Shown here in pieces: positions 1 through 9,189 of a stretch of 64,000 nucleotides of DNA (its first letter is position 1; each line of letters begins with the position of its first letter). The notes beneath the pieces were generated by a model, which saw nothing but the letters and a program-made list of their open reading frames with translations, had not been told where the DNA came from and did not search any database. The DNA is from Chelydra serpentina (lineage: Eukaryota; Chordata; Testudines; Chelydridae): positions 124,001 through 188,000 of the forward strand of contig JBAIAC010000271.1 in NCBI GenBank assembly GCA_037349315.1, read 5' to 3'. The position numbers were made by a program, and so were the translations under genes.

Positions 1-244
1 ACTGTCTGAACTGTCGAGGCAGGAAAGGACAACAATCTACAGCAATGTCGTTATCCACAAACACACTCTCATCATGCTCCAGCCAGCAGGGAAATGAGCA
101 GGAATTCTTGCTGTTCAGCCATGGACACACTTACACAAGGGCACGGCAGTGAGTGTGTTGTGGAAGCTGGTCTGAGGAAACAATTGGAAACGATCACTCA
201 GTGAGAGCAGAACTAGAGTGTAGTGAGAAAAGTACATAAAGCCA
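1..244. repeat. Flank module that travels with tRNA-Ser
   Basis: This non-coding stretch is recognisably repeated at 8655-8877, 28640-28889 and, without a following tRNA, at 60590-60780. In the first three places it ends directly at a tRNA-Ser body, so it is the 5' flank of a duplicated cassette. No coding signal was seen. Confidence 0.7.
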
Positions 245-326
245 GTAGTTGTGGCCGAGTGGTTAAGGCGATGGGCTAGAAATCCATTGGGGTTTCCCTG
301 CACAGGTTCGAATCCTGTTGGCTATG
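245..326 (+). tRNA. tRNA-Ser (anticodon AGA)
   Basis: An 82-nt class II tRNA with the long variable arm typical of serine. The anticodon AGA is at 278-280 and the T-loop and B-box (GGTTCGAATCC) are intact. The acceptor stem pairs GTAGTTG with TGGCTAT through several G-U wobbles, and one anticodon-stem pair is also G-U. The discriminator is G, as SerRS prefers. No run of four T was seen in the first 40 nt downstream, so Pol III termination is unclear. It is slightly more diverged than the copy at 8878. Confidence 0.85.
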
Positions 327-1362
327 GAGGAATTAGTGGTTCTTTCGTTTCAGTTCCTGAGCATCCTTGGTGTCAAGGGAAGCTCGGTCTTGTCTCACTC
401 TCAGGCTGTGTCCACACTACAGAGTTATGCTGCTTTAGTTGAAGGGTTTCAATTAAACACTCTGCTCCTTGTGTCACCAGAGCCCATCCACTCTAGCAAC
501 TCTTGCGTCGCCCCAAAGAGCAGTGCATTGTGGGTAGCTATCGCACTGTGCAACTGGCCGCAGGGGGCTTTGGGAGGGGTTTGCAATGGCTCATGGGCCA
601 GTGCAGCATCACATGATGCAGGTTTCTCTGTCCCATTGTTCCATGGGCAGCCTACTAGATTGCCAGCTGCTTCCCAACTGCAGTGTGTGTGGCAGAGTGT
701 GCGTGTGTGTGTGTTGGGGAAGAGTGAGTGTGTCGCACGCTGTCTCTAAGCTCAGACAGCTGCTGGAAGCAACCAGTCCTGAGGCGGGGGGAGGGGGACA
801 CCACAGTAATGAGATAGGGGGAGGGGAACAGCCCCGACATCAGCCCCCGCTTCCTTTACTAGCACAGCAGAGTCTCTCTCTCTCTCACACAGACACACGC
901 AGCTGCCTGGCTGTGTCAGGGGCCGGAACAGGGGGGTTTAGGGGCCGTGGCCCCAGCACTTTTTACCAGCCATAAGGATGAAGGATGGATGGGGGGATAA
1001 GGCAGGTTTTGGGGGGAAGAGGCGTTCTGTGGGTGTGGCCCCAGGGGGAGGGGAGGGGCAGGGTCTCAGGGAGACGGGGCAGTGTAGGGTTGGGGTCTCA
1101 GGGAGACGGGGTGGTGTAGGGTTGGGGTCTCAGGGAGAAGGGGTGATGTGAGTGCAGGTCCTTGGGGAAAGAGGCGTCATGGGGGCAGCACAGTTCGGAT
1201 GTCGGTGCCCCCCCCCCACTGTAAGGCACTTCCGCCCCCCAGCTCCGTGTTCACCATGCGGGGGAGCAGCATCCCCCGGCAGTGATTTGCTCCTTGCTGC
1301 CAGAGCAGAGCAGCAGGTTCAGCCGTCAGAACTTCCCGGAGCGATGAGAGGGGAGGGTCACC
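327..1362. other. Non-coding stretch before minisatellite 1
   Basis: I see no gene here. It contains a GT-rich run near 690-730, a CT-rich run near 870-890, about three copies of a roughly 36-bp G-rich repeat at 1062-1140, and a segment (about 1000-1360) that recurs in inverted orientation at about 20030-20420. The open frames here look like chance. Confidence 0.6.
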
Positions 1363-2318
1363 CGGGGTCACTGTTGCTCTCTGATAGAGATGCTGTGTGC
1401 ATTACCCCACGTGGCCACCCGGTGTCACTGTTGCTCTCTGAGAGAGACGCTGTGTGCATTACCCCACGTGGCCACCCGGTGTCACTGTTGCTCTCTGAGA
1501 GATGCTGTGTGCGTTACCCCACGTGGCCACCCGGTGTCACTGTTGCTCTCTGAGAGAGACGCTGTGTGCATTACCCCACGTGGCCACCCGGTGTCACTGT
1601 TGCTCTCTGAGAGAGACGCTGTGTGCGTTACCCCACGTGGCCACCCAGTGTCACTGTTGCTCTCTGAGAGAGACGCTGTGTGCGTTACCCCACGTGGCCA
1701 CCCGGTGTCACTGTCGCTCTCTGAGAGAGACGCTGTGTGCATTAACCCACGTGGCCACCCAGTGTCACTGTCACTCTCTGAGAGAGACGCTGTGTGCATT
1801 ACCCCACGTGGCCACCCGGTGTCACTGTCGCTCTCTGAGAGAGATGCTGTGTGCATTACCCCACGTGGCCACCCGGTGTCACTGTTGCTCTCTGAGAGAG
1901 ACGCTGTGTGCATTACCCCACGTGGCCACCCGTTGTCACTGTTGCTCTCTGAGAGAGACGCTGTGTGCGTTACCCCACCTGGCCACCCGGTGTCACTGTT
2001 GCTCTCTGAGAGAGATGCTGTGTGCGTTACCCCACGTGGCCACCCGGTGTCACTGTTGCTCTCTCAGAGAGATGCTGTGTGCATTACCCCACGTGGCCAC
2101 CCAGTGTCACTGTTGCTCTCTGAGAGAGATGCTGTGTGCATTACCCCACGTGGCCACCCGGTGTCACTGTTGCTCTCTGAGAGAGATGCTGTGTGCATTA
2201 CCCCACGTGGCCACCCGGTGTCACTGTCGCTCTCTGAGAGAGACGCTGTGTGCATTACCCCACGTGGCCACCCGGTGTCACTGTCGCTCTCTGAGAGAGA
2301 TGCTGTGTGCATTACCGC
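1363..2318 (+). repeat. 57-bp minisatellite, array 1 (about 17 units)
   Basis: A tandem array with a 57-bp unit. Each unit contains the near-palindrome CTCTCTGAGAGAG and the palindrome CCACGTGG. Because 57 is 19 codons and the unit lacks stops in several frames, both strands show long repetitive frames (19-residue periods), which I regard as by-products. Unit differences are mostly C/T or G/A at CpG positions. Of 16 E-box positions, 15 read CACGTG; one near 1978 reads CACCTG. The array ends about 100 bp from a tRNA-Leu-like sequence. Confidence 0.95.
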
Positions 2319-2417
2319 ACAGGTGACTTCTCTCATACAAATGCTAAGCAGTTGGTGGTGTGATGTTACAGGTGAGCTGGAAATTAGGCTATTTCTTCAG
2401 GTGAAAGACAATGATTG

Positions 2418-2519
2418 TGTCAGGAGTGGGATGTGAACACACACCTCTATATGGAGCCCAGAACAACATATGATGAAAAGACAAAGCCTTGATGCCCTGG
2501 ATCACTCGGCCAGACTGAC
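2418..2519 (-). pseudogene. Intron-containing tRNA-Leu(CAA)-like pseudogene
   Basis: Read on the minus strand, this 102-nt sequence begins GTCAGTCTGGCCGAGTG and ends CCCACTCCTGACA, the two ends of vertebrate tRNA-Leu(CAA), whose genes normally carry an intron. The 3' exon is well matched, including the Leu variable region. The anticodon stem no longer pairs with its 3' partner, the CAA anticodon is not clearly kept, and one T-stem pair is mismatched. I call it a degraded, once intron-containing tRNA-Leu. Confidence 0.7.
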
Positions 2520-2782
2520 ACTGTTAGTCAAGCGATTTATCAATCGTAGCTTTCTTTAACATGGTCAACCAATCAGGTTCCTTCCTAGGCCAGGCTGCAG
2601 CCCAGCTTCAGGACTCAGAGGAAATGGAGCTCGCACCCCTACCTACAGGATCCCGGCATGACCAGCCTTCTGGATCAAACGTCCCCTCTGGCGCTCAAGT
2701 CACAACAGCGAGCAGGCAAAAGACAGGCTCCCACGTCATTGGAGAGAGCAAGACGAAGCCTTGGAACACCCAGTAGCGTTAA

Positions 2783-3131
2783 CAGTGGCGTACCCAGGTG
2801 CAGAGCACAGGGGGAGCGGAGTAAAAAAAGGCGCCTCCCCTTGTACTCACCCAGCGGCGCTCCAGCCGTTCGGCGGCACTTTGGTGGCGGGTCCCGTCCC
2901 TTCACTCGCTCCGGGTCTTCAGTGGTCCCCACCGCGGAAGTGCTGCCGAAGACCTGGAGCGAGTGAAGGACCCACCGCTGAAGTTTCACTGAACAGTGTC
3001 GACGGGTGAGTGCGAGGGGAGGCGCTTTTTTTTAGCTCTGTTCCCCCTTTAAAAAAAATTTGTTTAAGAAGCTGCTTCTGCTCAGAGAGGGAGCAGCCGC
3101 TATCTCTGCTCTGCACCTGGCAACGCTACTG
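2783..3131. mobile_element. Terminal-inverted-repeat element inside a tRNA-Gln flank
   Basis: The left end (CAGTGGCGTACCCAGGTGC) and the right end are inverted copies of each other over about 27 bp. The element interrupts the flank that is continuous in the paralogous modules near 15960 and 61450. It has no coding capacity, so it is a MITE-like non-autonomous DNA transposon. The superfamily is not assigned because no convincing target-site duplication was found. Confidence 0.65.
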
Positions 3132-3159
3132 AGTGTTAGGTGGCAGAAGAGCTGCTCCA

Positions 3160-3230
3160 AGGTCCCACCAAGACTTGTACTTGGATTGCAGGATTCAAAG
3201 TCCTGAGTGCTGCCCTTACACCATGGGAGA
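3160..3230 (-). pseudogene. tRNA-Gln(TTG)-like pseudogene
   Basis: The minus strand carries a Gln tRNA body with loop CTTTGAA (anticodon TTG) and the expected 3' end GGTGGGACCT. The 5' acceptor strand reads TCTCCCA and does not pair at its first base, and the T-loop starts TAC rather than TTC, which breaks the B-box. It forms the Gln half of a recurring Lys-Gln module with the tRNA-Lys at 3540. Confidence 0.75.
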
Positions 3231-3539
3231 ACACCCTGTGTTTGTCTGACTTCCGGTGTAGAAGAGCCTGGGCGGACAATAATTTGCCTTCCTTGCTCAA
3301 GGCCTCTCTGGCCTCTCTGGTCAGTGCTGTATTTGCTCAACAAGTCGGCACGCAGCGATTTGCTGTAGACCCAGAAGCCTTTCTTCCTCCAGACTGTGAG
3401 GCCAGTGGGCGTTTGAGGACGTCCCAGGCAGTAAATGGCCCTTCCTAGGAAAGCCCAAGTCCTGAAAAGAAAAGAGTAACTTCAAAGAGGCTACTGAAGA
3501 GCTGACTCCTGAAGTTTCTGGGGGAAATGATCTTTTTTA

Positions 3540-3612
3540 CACCTGACCAGGGACTTGAACCCTGGACCCTCAGATTAAAAGTCTGATGCTCGACCAACTG
3601 AGCTAGCCAGGC
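3540..3612 (-). tRNA. tRNA-Lys (anticodon TTT)
   Basis: A 73-nt tRNA on the minus strand starting GCCTGGCTAGCTCAG, with loop CTTTTAA and anticodon TTT at 3577-3579. The acceptor stem pairs fully with G-U wobbles, the D-, anticodon and T-stems pair, and the B-box GGTTCAAGTCC is canonical. It lies about 0.3 kb upstream, in the transcription direction, of the Gln-like copy at 3160. No T-run terminator was seen close downstream. Confidence 0.9.
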
Positions 3613-3820
3613 TCACACAAAGAGCTGGCAAGTTTGATGTAGAAGAGAAACTAGACAAGAAAAAAAGGGCAGGAAACAACAGCTTTCTCCGGCACGCTTT
3701 CTCAGCTTATTTCCCCACCTTCTGTCCTGCAGGGGTTGGGGTTATCCCAGTGGCAAAAAGGGGAGCACCTTGCTGGACAGCTAAGGGACCTGAGAAAAGT
3801 AAATCTTTTGGTTGACGGAG

Positions 3821-3997
3821 AGAGGGATAGATCAGTGGTTTAAGCATTGCCCTGCTAAATCTAGGATTGTGAGTTCAATCTTTCAGTGCGTGGTTTAGGG
3901 ATCTGGGGCAAAAATTGGGTATTGGCTTTGCTTTGAGCAGGGGGTTGAACTAGATGACCTCCTAATGTCCCTTCCATCCCTGATATTCTATGATTCT
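3821..3997 (+). mobile_element. Turtle tRNA-derived SINE with CR1-like tail
   Basis: The 5' part is a tRNA-like head (GGGATAGATCAGTGGTTTAAGCATT, with a degenerate B-box at GAGTTCAATC). It is followed by a body and a tail containing GGGGTTGAACTAGATGACCTCC and ending near TATTCTATGATTC, which resembles CR1 3' ends. This layout is the published turtle SINE type in which a tRNA-Lys-derived SINE borrows a CR1 tail. The copy is diverged. Confidence 0.9.
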
Positions 3998-5226
3998 CAG
4001 CTCTCCATTGGGCTGTCTACTTTGGGGCAGGGACAATAACACGTCCTGCTGCATTTGTTATTTCAGAGGGTGGTTTAGGATTTTCAGTCTCAGACACGGT
4101 GCACAAAGCAGGACTTCACCCTCGGTGTAAACTAAATGAGCCGCCCACAGATTCTGGCAGCCACAACGAGGCATTTGGTGTGAGAGTCAGACCTGCCCCT
4201 GTCCCAGAGAATACTCCCAGGGATTATCACCTACATACATTGCAGTGACGTCTGGTGTGTACTCATGGGGAACGAGCTCACAGAGGCAGGAGCTGGTCCC
4301 AGTGTATCCACATCTGCAGTGTGGAGAGAAAATTACCTCCAGTCATGGGCCTGGCCCATCTGCAAACCACGTGCTGAATTACAGGTTGTGTTGGAAGCCC
4401 ACTGCACAATGCTGTGCCCACAAACTCACATCCCCAGCCATAGGGGCACTGCCATATTGTCTAAATAAGGGACATGGGGGAGGAAGCGGACAGGGTTAAA
4501 ACCTGTGGTGCTCACAGCCCACCACATTCATTGACCTCCCCTCAGGCAGGGGACTTATAGGCCCTGGATCACCTGCCCCCTATAGCCTGGATCTGACACA
4601 CCCAGGCCCAACTGGGTAGCCTCTCTTGCAATCCCTCTATGGGAGAATTGGGAGCCATACTCTCCCAGTGGCAATATTTCAGAGGTGGGTACAGACTTTG
4701 TGACAGAAAGCCTGGGGCTTGTCTCTGCACCTTCCCTATCCGGAAGAACAGAGGCTGAGGGGGCACAAGGGCAAAAGGTGACAAACAGGCCCGAACAGGA
4801 GAGATTTTCTTTTTGTTACAATTAATCAAAATCTCATCCCTGAAAAGCTCCGAAGGGGTGTAGCTCAGCCCCCCAACCACTCAGCGCGCTGCCGTAGATA
4901 ATCCTGCCACCGAGACTGCTGGCTCCCTGCTCCTCTCCCTCCCCAATGGGGATTTCCACATGTAGAAAGGAGGGTTTGGGGAGCAAAGATTGAGAGGGTG
5001 TCGGGGGGGCTCAAAGGATGGGAGTGCTCTGGGCTCTGCTTGAGAGATCCTGGCATAGGGGCCGGTGAGGGAGGAAGGATTGTAGATTTGTGGTGTCTGA
5101 CCTGCACTCTGCAGAGGAGGTGATAAGTGAAGGGGCATTTTTGATTCTTTCCCTCCTCAGTGTCCCCTGGGATGGAATTCTAGGGTCCATGGGGCCAAAG
5201 AAGTGGGCAAAGCCATTGGGTTAATG
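3998..5226. other. Non-coding duplicated flank, no gene seen
   Basis: The first 230 bp recur in direct orientation at about 19090-19325. The rest is unremarkable mixed-composition sequence with short open frames and no recognisable protein motif, tRNA or repeat family. Confidence 0.55.
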
Positions 5227-5230
5227 AAAA
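5227..5230 (-). terminator. Pol III T4 terminator of tRNA-Ile
   Basis: The run AAAA on the plus strand is TTTT on the transcribed strand and begins 4 nt after the mature 3' end at 5235. This is the usual Pol III stop and supports transcription competence. Confidence 0.7.
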
Positions 5231-5234
5231 CCAG

Positions 5235-5328
5235 TGCTCCAGGTGAGGCTCAAACTCACAATCTCAGCATGTCTCTTTTCAGCACTGTTGTATAAGTACT
5301 GTGCGCTAACCCATTGCACCACTGGAGC
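5235..5328 (-). tRNA. Intron-containing tRNA-Ile (anticodon TAT)
   Basis: A 94-nt gene on the minus strand. The anticodon TAT is at 5292-5294, followed by A37 and a 20-nt intron at 5271-5290 in the canonical position. Vertebrate tRNA-Ile(TAT) genes characteristically carry an intron here. The acceptor stem GCTCCAG/CTGGAGC is perfect, and the anticodon stem CAGTA/TGCTG pairs with one wobble. T-loop position 56 is T instead of the near-invariant C, which could weaken TFIIIC binding or tertiary folding. A T4 terminator follows at 4 nt. A damaged relative lies at 11268. Confidence 0.88.
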
Positions 5329-5918
5329 CCTTGTTCAGTAGTTTTTGCCCAGTCCCCCAGGCTGACAGAGGCAAGGATTGACTCCAAACAATGCTAAGTG
5401 GAGTTGAGAGAGGGGAGCGCCAAGTGCTGCTACTTGATGGGCTGGGCTCTTCTTAAGGGGCCCAGGCACCATTTGACCCTTTTGGTCTTCGCTGTGTAAC
5501 AACCGAGCTGACTGAGACTCAATTTGGAGTCTTGCTGCAGCCCAACAGATCTGAGATCACTGATCACCAGGTCTCAGCATTAGTCCTGCTTGGGGACAGT
5601 GTCTCTGATGTAAGAAACTGCCAGTAGGTGAAGCCGGGACAACAGGGTGGGATGGCAAGTGGCGGCAGGACTCTTGCTGCCGGGGTCTAGCTGCCCAAAT
5701 TCCTGCCTGTGCCGCTGGGCCCCAGTCGTCTGCAGCCACCAGGTAACCCAGGAACTAAGGCAGGAATGGGGTGAGGGAGCAAGTCAAGCTGATCAAGGCA
5801 GGAAAAAAAATTCATCTTCCCTCCATGAGCTGCTCGCAATGACGTCCTTTTTGTGTGCCATGGCTGACAAACACATCCCGGACAGAGAAGCAGCAGGCCA
5901 GAAAGGCATCCTGCAGGG
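5329..5918. other. Spacer, no gene seen
   Basis: Mixed sequence between tRNA-Ile and the Phe-like copy. The last 100 bp before 5919 recur upstream of the intact tRNA-Phe at 25990 and, inverted, beside 18884, so they are the Phe cassette flank. Confidence 0.55.
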
Positions 5919-5991
5919 GCTGAAGTAGCTCAGTTGGGAGAGCGTTAGACTGAAGATCTAAAGGTCCTTGGTTCAATTCCAAGTGCCCCCT
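5919..5991 (+). pseudogene. tRNA-Phe(GAA)-like, broken acceptor stem
   Basis: The body from GCTGAAGTAGCTCAGTTGG through loop CTGAAGA and the T-arm is a near-standard tRNA-Phe. The 3' acceptor strand reads TGCCCCC rather than CTTCGGC and pairs poorly with the 5' strand. Internal promoter boxes look usable, so transcription is possible, but processing and charging are doubtful. Confidence 0.8.
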
Positions 5992-6063
5992 TAAAAACCC
6001 CATCCTTTAACAAAAATGTTGCATGTTATGTTCAGGAGTTCAACCGAATGGGGATGCCTGAAA

Positions 6064-6186
6064 TAGGGTGACCAGACAGCAAATGTGAAAAGTGGGAACG
6101 GGGGTGGGGGGTAATAGGAGCCTATATAAGAAAAAGACCCCCAAATCGGGACTGTCCCTATAAAATCGGGACATATGGTCACCCTA
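6064..6186. mobile_element. hAT-type MITE with 8-bp target duplication
   Basis: This 123-bp element has terminal inverted repeats TAGGGTGACCAGA and its complement. It is flanked by the perfect 8-bp direct repeat GCCTGAAA at 6056-6063 and 6187-6194. An 8-bp duplication with short inverted ends is the signature of hAT transposons. There is no coding capacity. Relatives are at 42900-43104 and 56567-56690. Confidence 0.9.
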
Positions 6187-6622
6187 GCCTGAAATGGATG
6201 GAAACACTCAACGTTTTCCTGTGCAAATGCATAAAAACCTAGCAAACGTCCCTCAGTGCATCTATACTGTGAGAAAAGCCCTGTGGCCCGGCTGGCCTGG
6301 ATCATCTGACTTGGACATCTCGGTCTCAGGTTGTGGGACTAAAAGCTGCAGTGGGGACATTTGGCTCAGGCTGGAGCCCGGCCTCGGAGACCCTCACCCC
6401 TCGTGGGATCTCAGAGGCTGGGCACAAGCCCAAGTGTGTACACTGTAATTTTATATCCCTGCAGCACAAACCCCACAACTTTCAGTAACTCTGTCATCAG
6501 TGCCTGGGAGTGTAATTTAAACCATAAAAACAGCCACACTGGGCTAGACCAAAGGCCCATATAGCTCTAAATCTTCTTTTCTGAGATTAGCCAATACCAG
6601 GTGCCCCAAAAGCCACTCACCA
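6187..6622. repeat. Flank of tRNA-Thr module, duplicated at 19380-19520
   Basis: From about 6480 the sequence matches 19380-19520 in direct orientation and leads into Thr-type tRNA copies in both places. The part before that has no recognised feature. Confidence 0.6.
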
Positions 6623-6696
6623 AGGCACCACTGGGAGTTGAACCCAGGATCTCCTGTTTACTAGACAGATGCTTTAACCGGCTAAGCCATGATGCC
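6623..6696 (-). tRNA. tRNA-Thr (anticodon AGT)
   Basis: A 74-nt tRNA on the minus strand with loop CTAGTAA and anticodon AGT at 6660-6662. The acceptor GGCATCA/TGGTGCC pairs with G-U wobble, the anticodon stem CTGT/ACAG and T-stem CTGGG/CCCAG pair, and the B-box is GGTTCAACTCC. A T4 terminator (6608-6611 on the plus strand as AAAA) lies about 11 nt downstream. A related Thr(TGT)-type copy with a broken anticodon stem is at 19522. Confidence 0.9.
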
Positions 6697-7050
6697 TGCC
6701 TCTGCCACCTAACCACACCTGACTTTCTGCCAGACCCCACCTGGGCCTTTGCTTGTGTTTGGATTCTGCAAAGCAGAGGAGCAGGTGACGTTTTCCTTGA
6801 AAGCTTCTGTGTGTGTGAATCCTTGGCCAGGTCTGCACTACAAAGTTATTGCAGCATCACTATATAGCTCAGGTGTGAAAAACACACAATTCTCCCTCGT
6901 CTCTGGGTGCTCTCTGGGCACCAGTTGGAGGAGCAGGCTGGGGCTAGGGCTGCTAAGGGAGCCGGAGTAGCAAGTTTTCTGTATTGTTTCCAGCCCTCTT
7001 TTTCTTGACTAGTTTCTATTCTGCACCAGCCTTGCCCTTTTCTCATGTGA

Positions 7051-7123
7051 GCCTGGCTAGCTCAGTTGGTAGAACCCCAGACTCTTAATCTGAGGGTCCA
7101 GGCTTCAAGTCCCTGGTCAGGTG
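7051..7123 (+). pseudogene. tRNA-Lys(CTT)-like pseudogene
   Basis: A Lys body whose loop reads CTCTTAA (anticodon CTT). The D-stem partner AACC no longer pairs with GCTC, and the first base pair under the T-loop is a C-C mismatch. It is the Lys half of a Lys-Gln module whose Gln remnant is at 7456. Confidence 0.75.
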
Positions 7124-7455
7124 TAGAAAGCATCATATCCCCCCAAGAATTTCAAGAGTCAGCTTTTCAGTATCGTCCTTGAAATTATCTTTTTTTCTTT
7201 TCAGGACTTGGGCTTTCCTAGGAAAGGCCATTCTCTGCCTGGGACTGAAGGGACAACTTCCTCACACGCCCCCTGGCCTCACAGTCTGGAAGAAGAAAGG
7301 CTTCTGGGTCTACAGCAAACTGCTGCCTGCCGACGTGTTGAGCAAATGCAGGGCCGGCCAGAGAGGCCAGAGAGACCTTGAGCAAGGGAGGCAAAAAATT
7401 GTCCGCCCAGGTGCTTCTACACTAGAAGTCAGAAGACCCCAGAGTTACCACCACT

Positions 7456-7480
7456 GGTACCATGGTGTAAGGGCCCCAGT
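7456..7480 (+). pseudogene. tRNA-Gln 5' remnant
   Basis: GGTACCATGGTGTAAGGGCC resembles the 5' half of the Gln copies at 51540 and 31899 and sits at the expected place in the Lys-Gln module. The 3' half has been replaced by unrelated sequence. Confidence 0.45.
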
Positions 7481-7680
7481 TATAGGCACCCTGGCCTGTC
7501 CAAGAGAGAGAGAAGACAAAGAGGCACCCAGCCCCTCAACCATAGGCGCTGACTTCGTGGGTGCTCCGGGGCTGGAGCACCCACAGGGAAAAATTGGTGG
7601 GTGCTCTGCACCCACTGGCAACTCCCCGCCCGCCCCGGACCCATGGCAAACTCACCAGAGCACCGGGAGACGTTGCGGGG

Positions 7681-8160
7681 TGTGACGGAGCAGAGAGCGA
7701 GATGGATCTGACCTGAGGGAAAGGCTGCATCGGGAATGCGAGACTTTACCTGAGGCTGTAACATGAGCCAGGACGGGGGTTGGGAGGTGACACCTTTGGC
7801 TGGGAGAAAGGACAGGCTAGAGGAGGGACCCCAGGGGAGGGGAAGAGCCTGCTGGAGGTTTGGCTTTTGATTTTGAGTTGGGAGCTGGCTTGGGAAGAGG
7901 AGGGGACGGGGGCAGACAGGGTCTGGCCTCCCTGCCCCGTTTGGAGCTGTGGGGTGAAATGCAGGGAGCCCCAAGCTGGGGTCTAAGCTCCCTGCCCCCC
8001 GGAAGGACCCGACTGAGGGGACCTGGATGTACTGACAAGCTCTGGTTGGACTGTGTTCCTGGCATCTCTAATAAACCTTCTGTTCTACTGGCTGGCTGAG
8101 ACTCCCAGTGAATCCGGGGAAGAGGGGTGCAGGGCCGGACTCCCCCTATACTCCGTGACA
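7681..8160 (+). mobile_element. Solo retroviral LTR with 5-bp target duplication
   Basis: A 480-bp element beginning TGTGACGGAG and ending CTCCGTGACA (TG...CA termini). It is flanked on both sides by the direct repeat CGGGG at 7676-7680 and 8161-8165. It contains a polyadenylation signal AATAAA near 8070. With no internal region beside it, it is a solo LTR left by recombination of an endogenous retrovirus. Family members lie at 36067-36580 and, in the minus sense, 50645-51209. Confidence 0.88.
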
Positions 8161-8877
8161 CGGGGCCCTGCCCCTGACACTGGGCAACGTTGCGTCGGCG
8201 TCGGGGGCGTCAGCACCCACCGGCGTAACAGGAAGTTGGCGGCTGTGCCCACTACAGTGATCCCATGGACAAGAATCAGGCTGGGAGTGGGGCGAAGGTT
8301 CCCTCTGGACAAAGGGAGCTGAAATCCCTCAGCGTCCTGGAATTTAAGTGATGCATCAAATACTGCACGGGTGGGGGCTGAGGTTCATCAACAGAAGGTT
8401 GGGCAGTAGGTCAACCAATCGGGCTGACTGGCGCCAGCTTTTTTGCCGCCCCAGGCGGCGCCGAGGACAGGAGAGGGTCGCCGAAGATCCTGGCGCCGAA
8501 ATGCCGCCGAAGACCAGGGCGGCCCAAGATCCGGCCGCTGCAAAGCGTCGCCACTGAAATGCTGCCCCCCAAATCCTGGTGCCCTAGGTCGCCTAGTGGT
8601 TGCGCCATCCCTGCTGCCCCCTGATTTTGGACTAATATCCTGAAGATTTGAATAGGAAAGGGACTGTCTGAATTGTCGAAGTGGGGAATGAACAACAATC
8701 TACAGCAATGTCGTTAACACAAACACTGTCTAATCACTCTCCAGCCGGAAGGGAAATGGACACACTTACGCTAATGCACAGCTGTGAGTACACTGGGGAA
8801 GCTGGTCTGAGCAAACCATTTGAAGTGATAATTCAGGAAGAACAGAATAATAGTGTAGTGAAGTTACTGGCCATCAA
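8161..8877. repeat. Flank module shared with 61085-61255 and tRNA-Ser flanks
   Basis: Positions 8250-8410 match 61085-61255 in direct orientation, and 8655-8877 is the Ser cassette flank. Between them is a GC-rich stretch without a recognised gene. Confidence 0.55.
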
Positions 8878-8959
8878 GTAGTTGTGGCCGAGTGGTTAAG
8901 GCGATGGACTAGAAATCCATTGGGGTTTCCCTGCGCAGGTTCGAATCCTGCCAACTACG
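8878..8959 (+). tRNA. tRNA-Ser (anticodon AGA)
   Basis: An intact 82-nt class II tRNA. The acceptor GTAGTTG/CAACTAC is fully paired with discriminator G, anticodon AGA is at 8911-8913, the variable arm is long, and the B-box is canonical. Of the three Ser copies in the window this one is closest to standard vertebrate tRNA-Ser(AGA). No clear T4 run occurs in the first 40 nt downstream. Confidence 0.95.
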
Positions 8960-9044
8960 GAAGCACTAGTGTGTTGTTATTGCTGTTGTCTTAGTGCTTG
9001 AGTGTCCACAGTGCCAACTGGAGCCAGATCCAGTCTCACTCTCA

Positions 9045-9180
9045 GGCTGTCTACACTTAAAACACTGCTGGGATGCTGCTGTAGCACTTTGGAGTAGACA
9101 GTTGCTACAGTAATCGGAGGGTTTTCCCATCGCTGTAGTAGCTACATTGACAGAAGAGTTCTTCTGTTGACCTAGGACTA
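9045..9180. mobile_element. Possible DNA-transposon fragment
   Basis: The stretch beginning GGCTGTCTACACTTAAAAC and ending near TCTTCTGTTGACCTAGG resembles common turtle non-autonomous DNA elements that start with 'ctgtctacact'. No paired terminal repeat or target duplication could be shown, so this is tentative. Confidence 0.35.
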
Positions 9181-9189
9181 GCTAAGCAG

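Noticed and set aside
1390..2436. Long open frame (about 348 codons) with 19-residue repeats
   Set aside because: It is produced by the 57-bp minisatellite. Equivalent frames are open on both strands, and unit variation follows CpG decay rather than codon position.
4861..4900. Possible tRNA because of 'tagctcag'
   Set aside because: Only the A-box-like word is present. No D-arm, anticodon arm or B-box could be folded around it.
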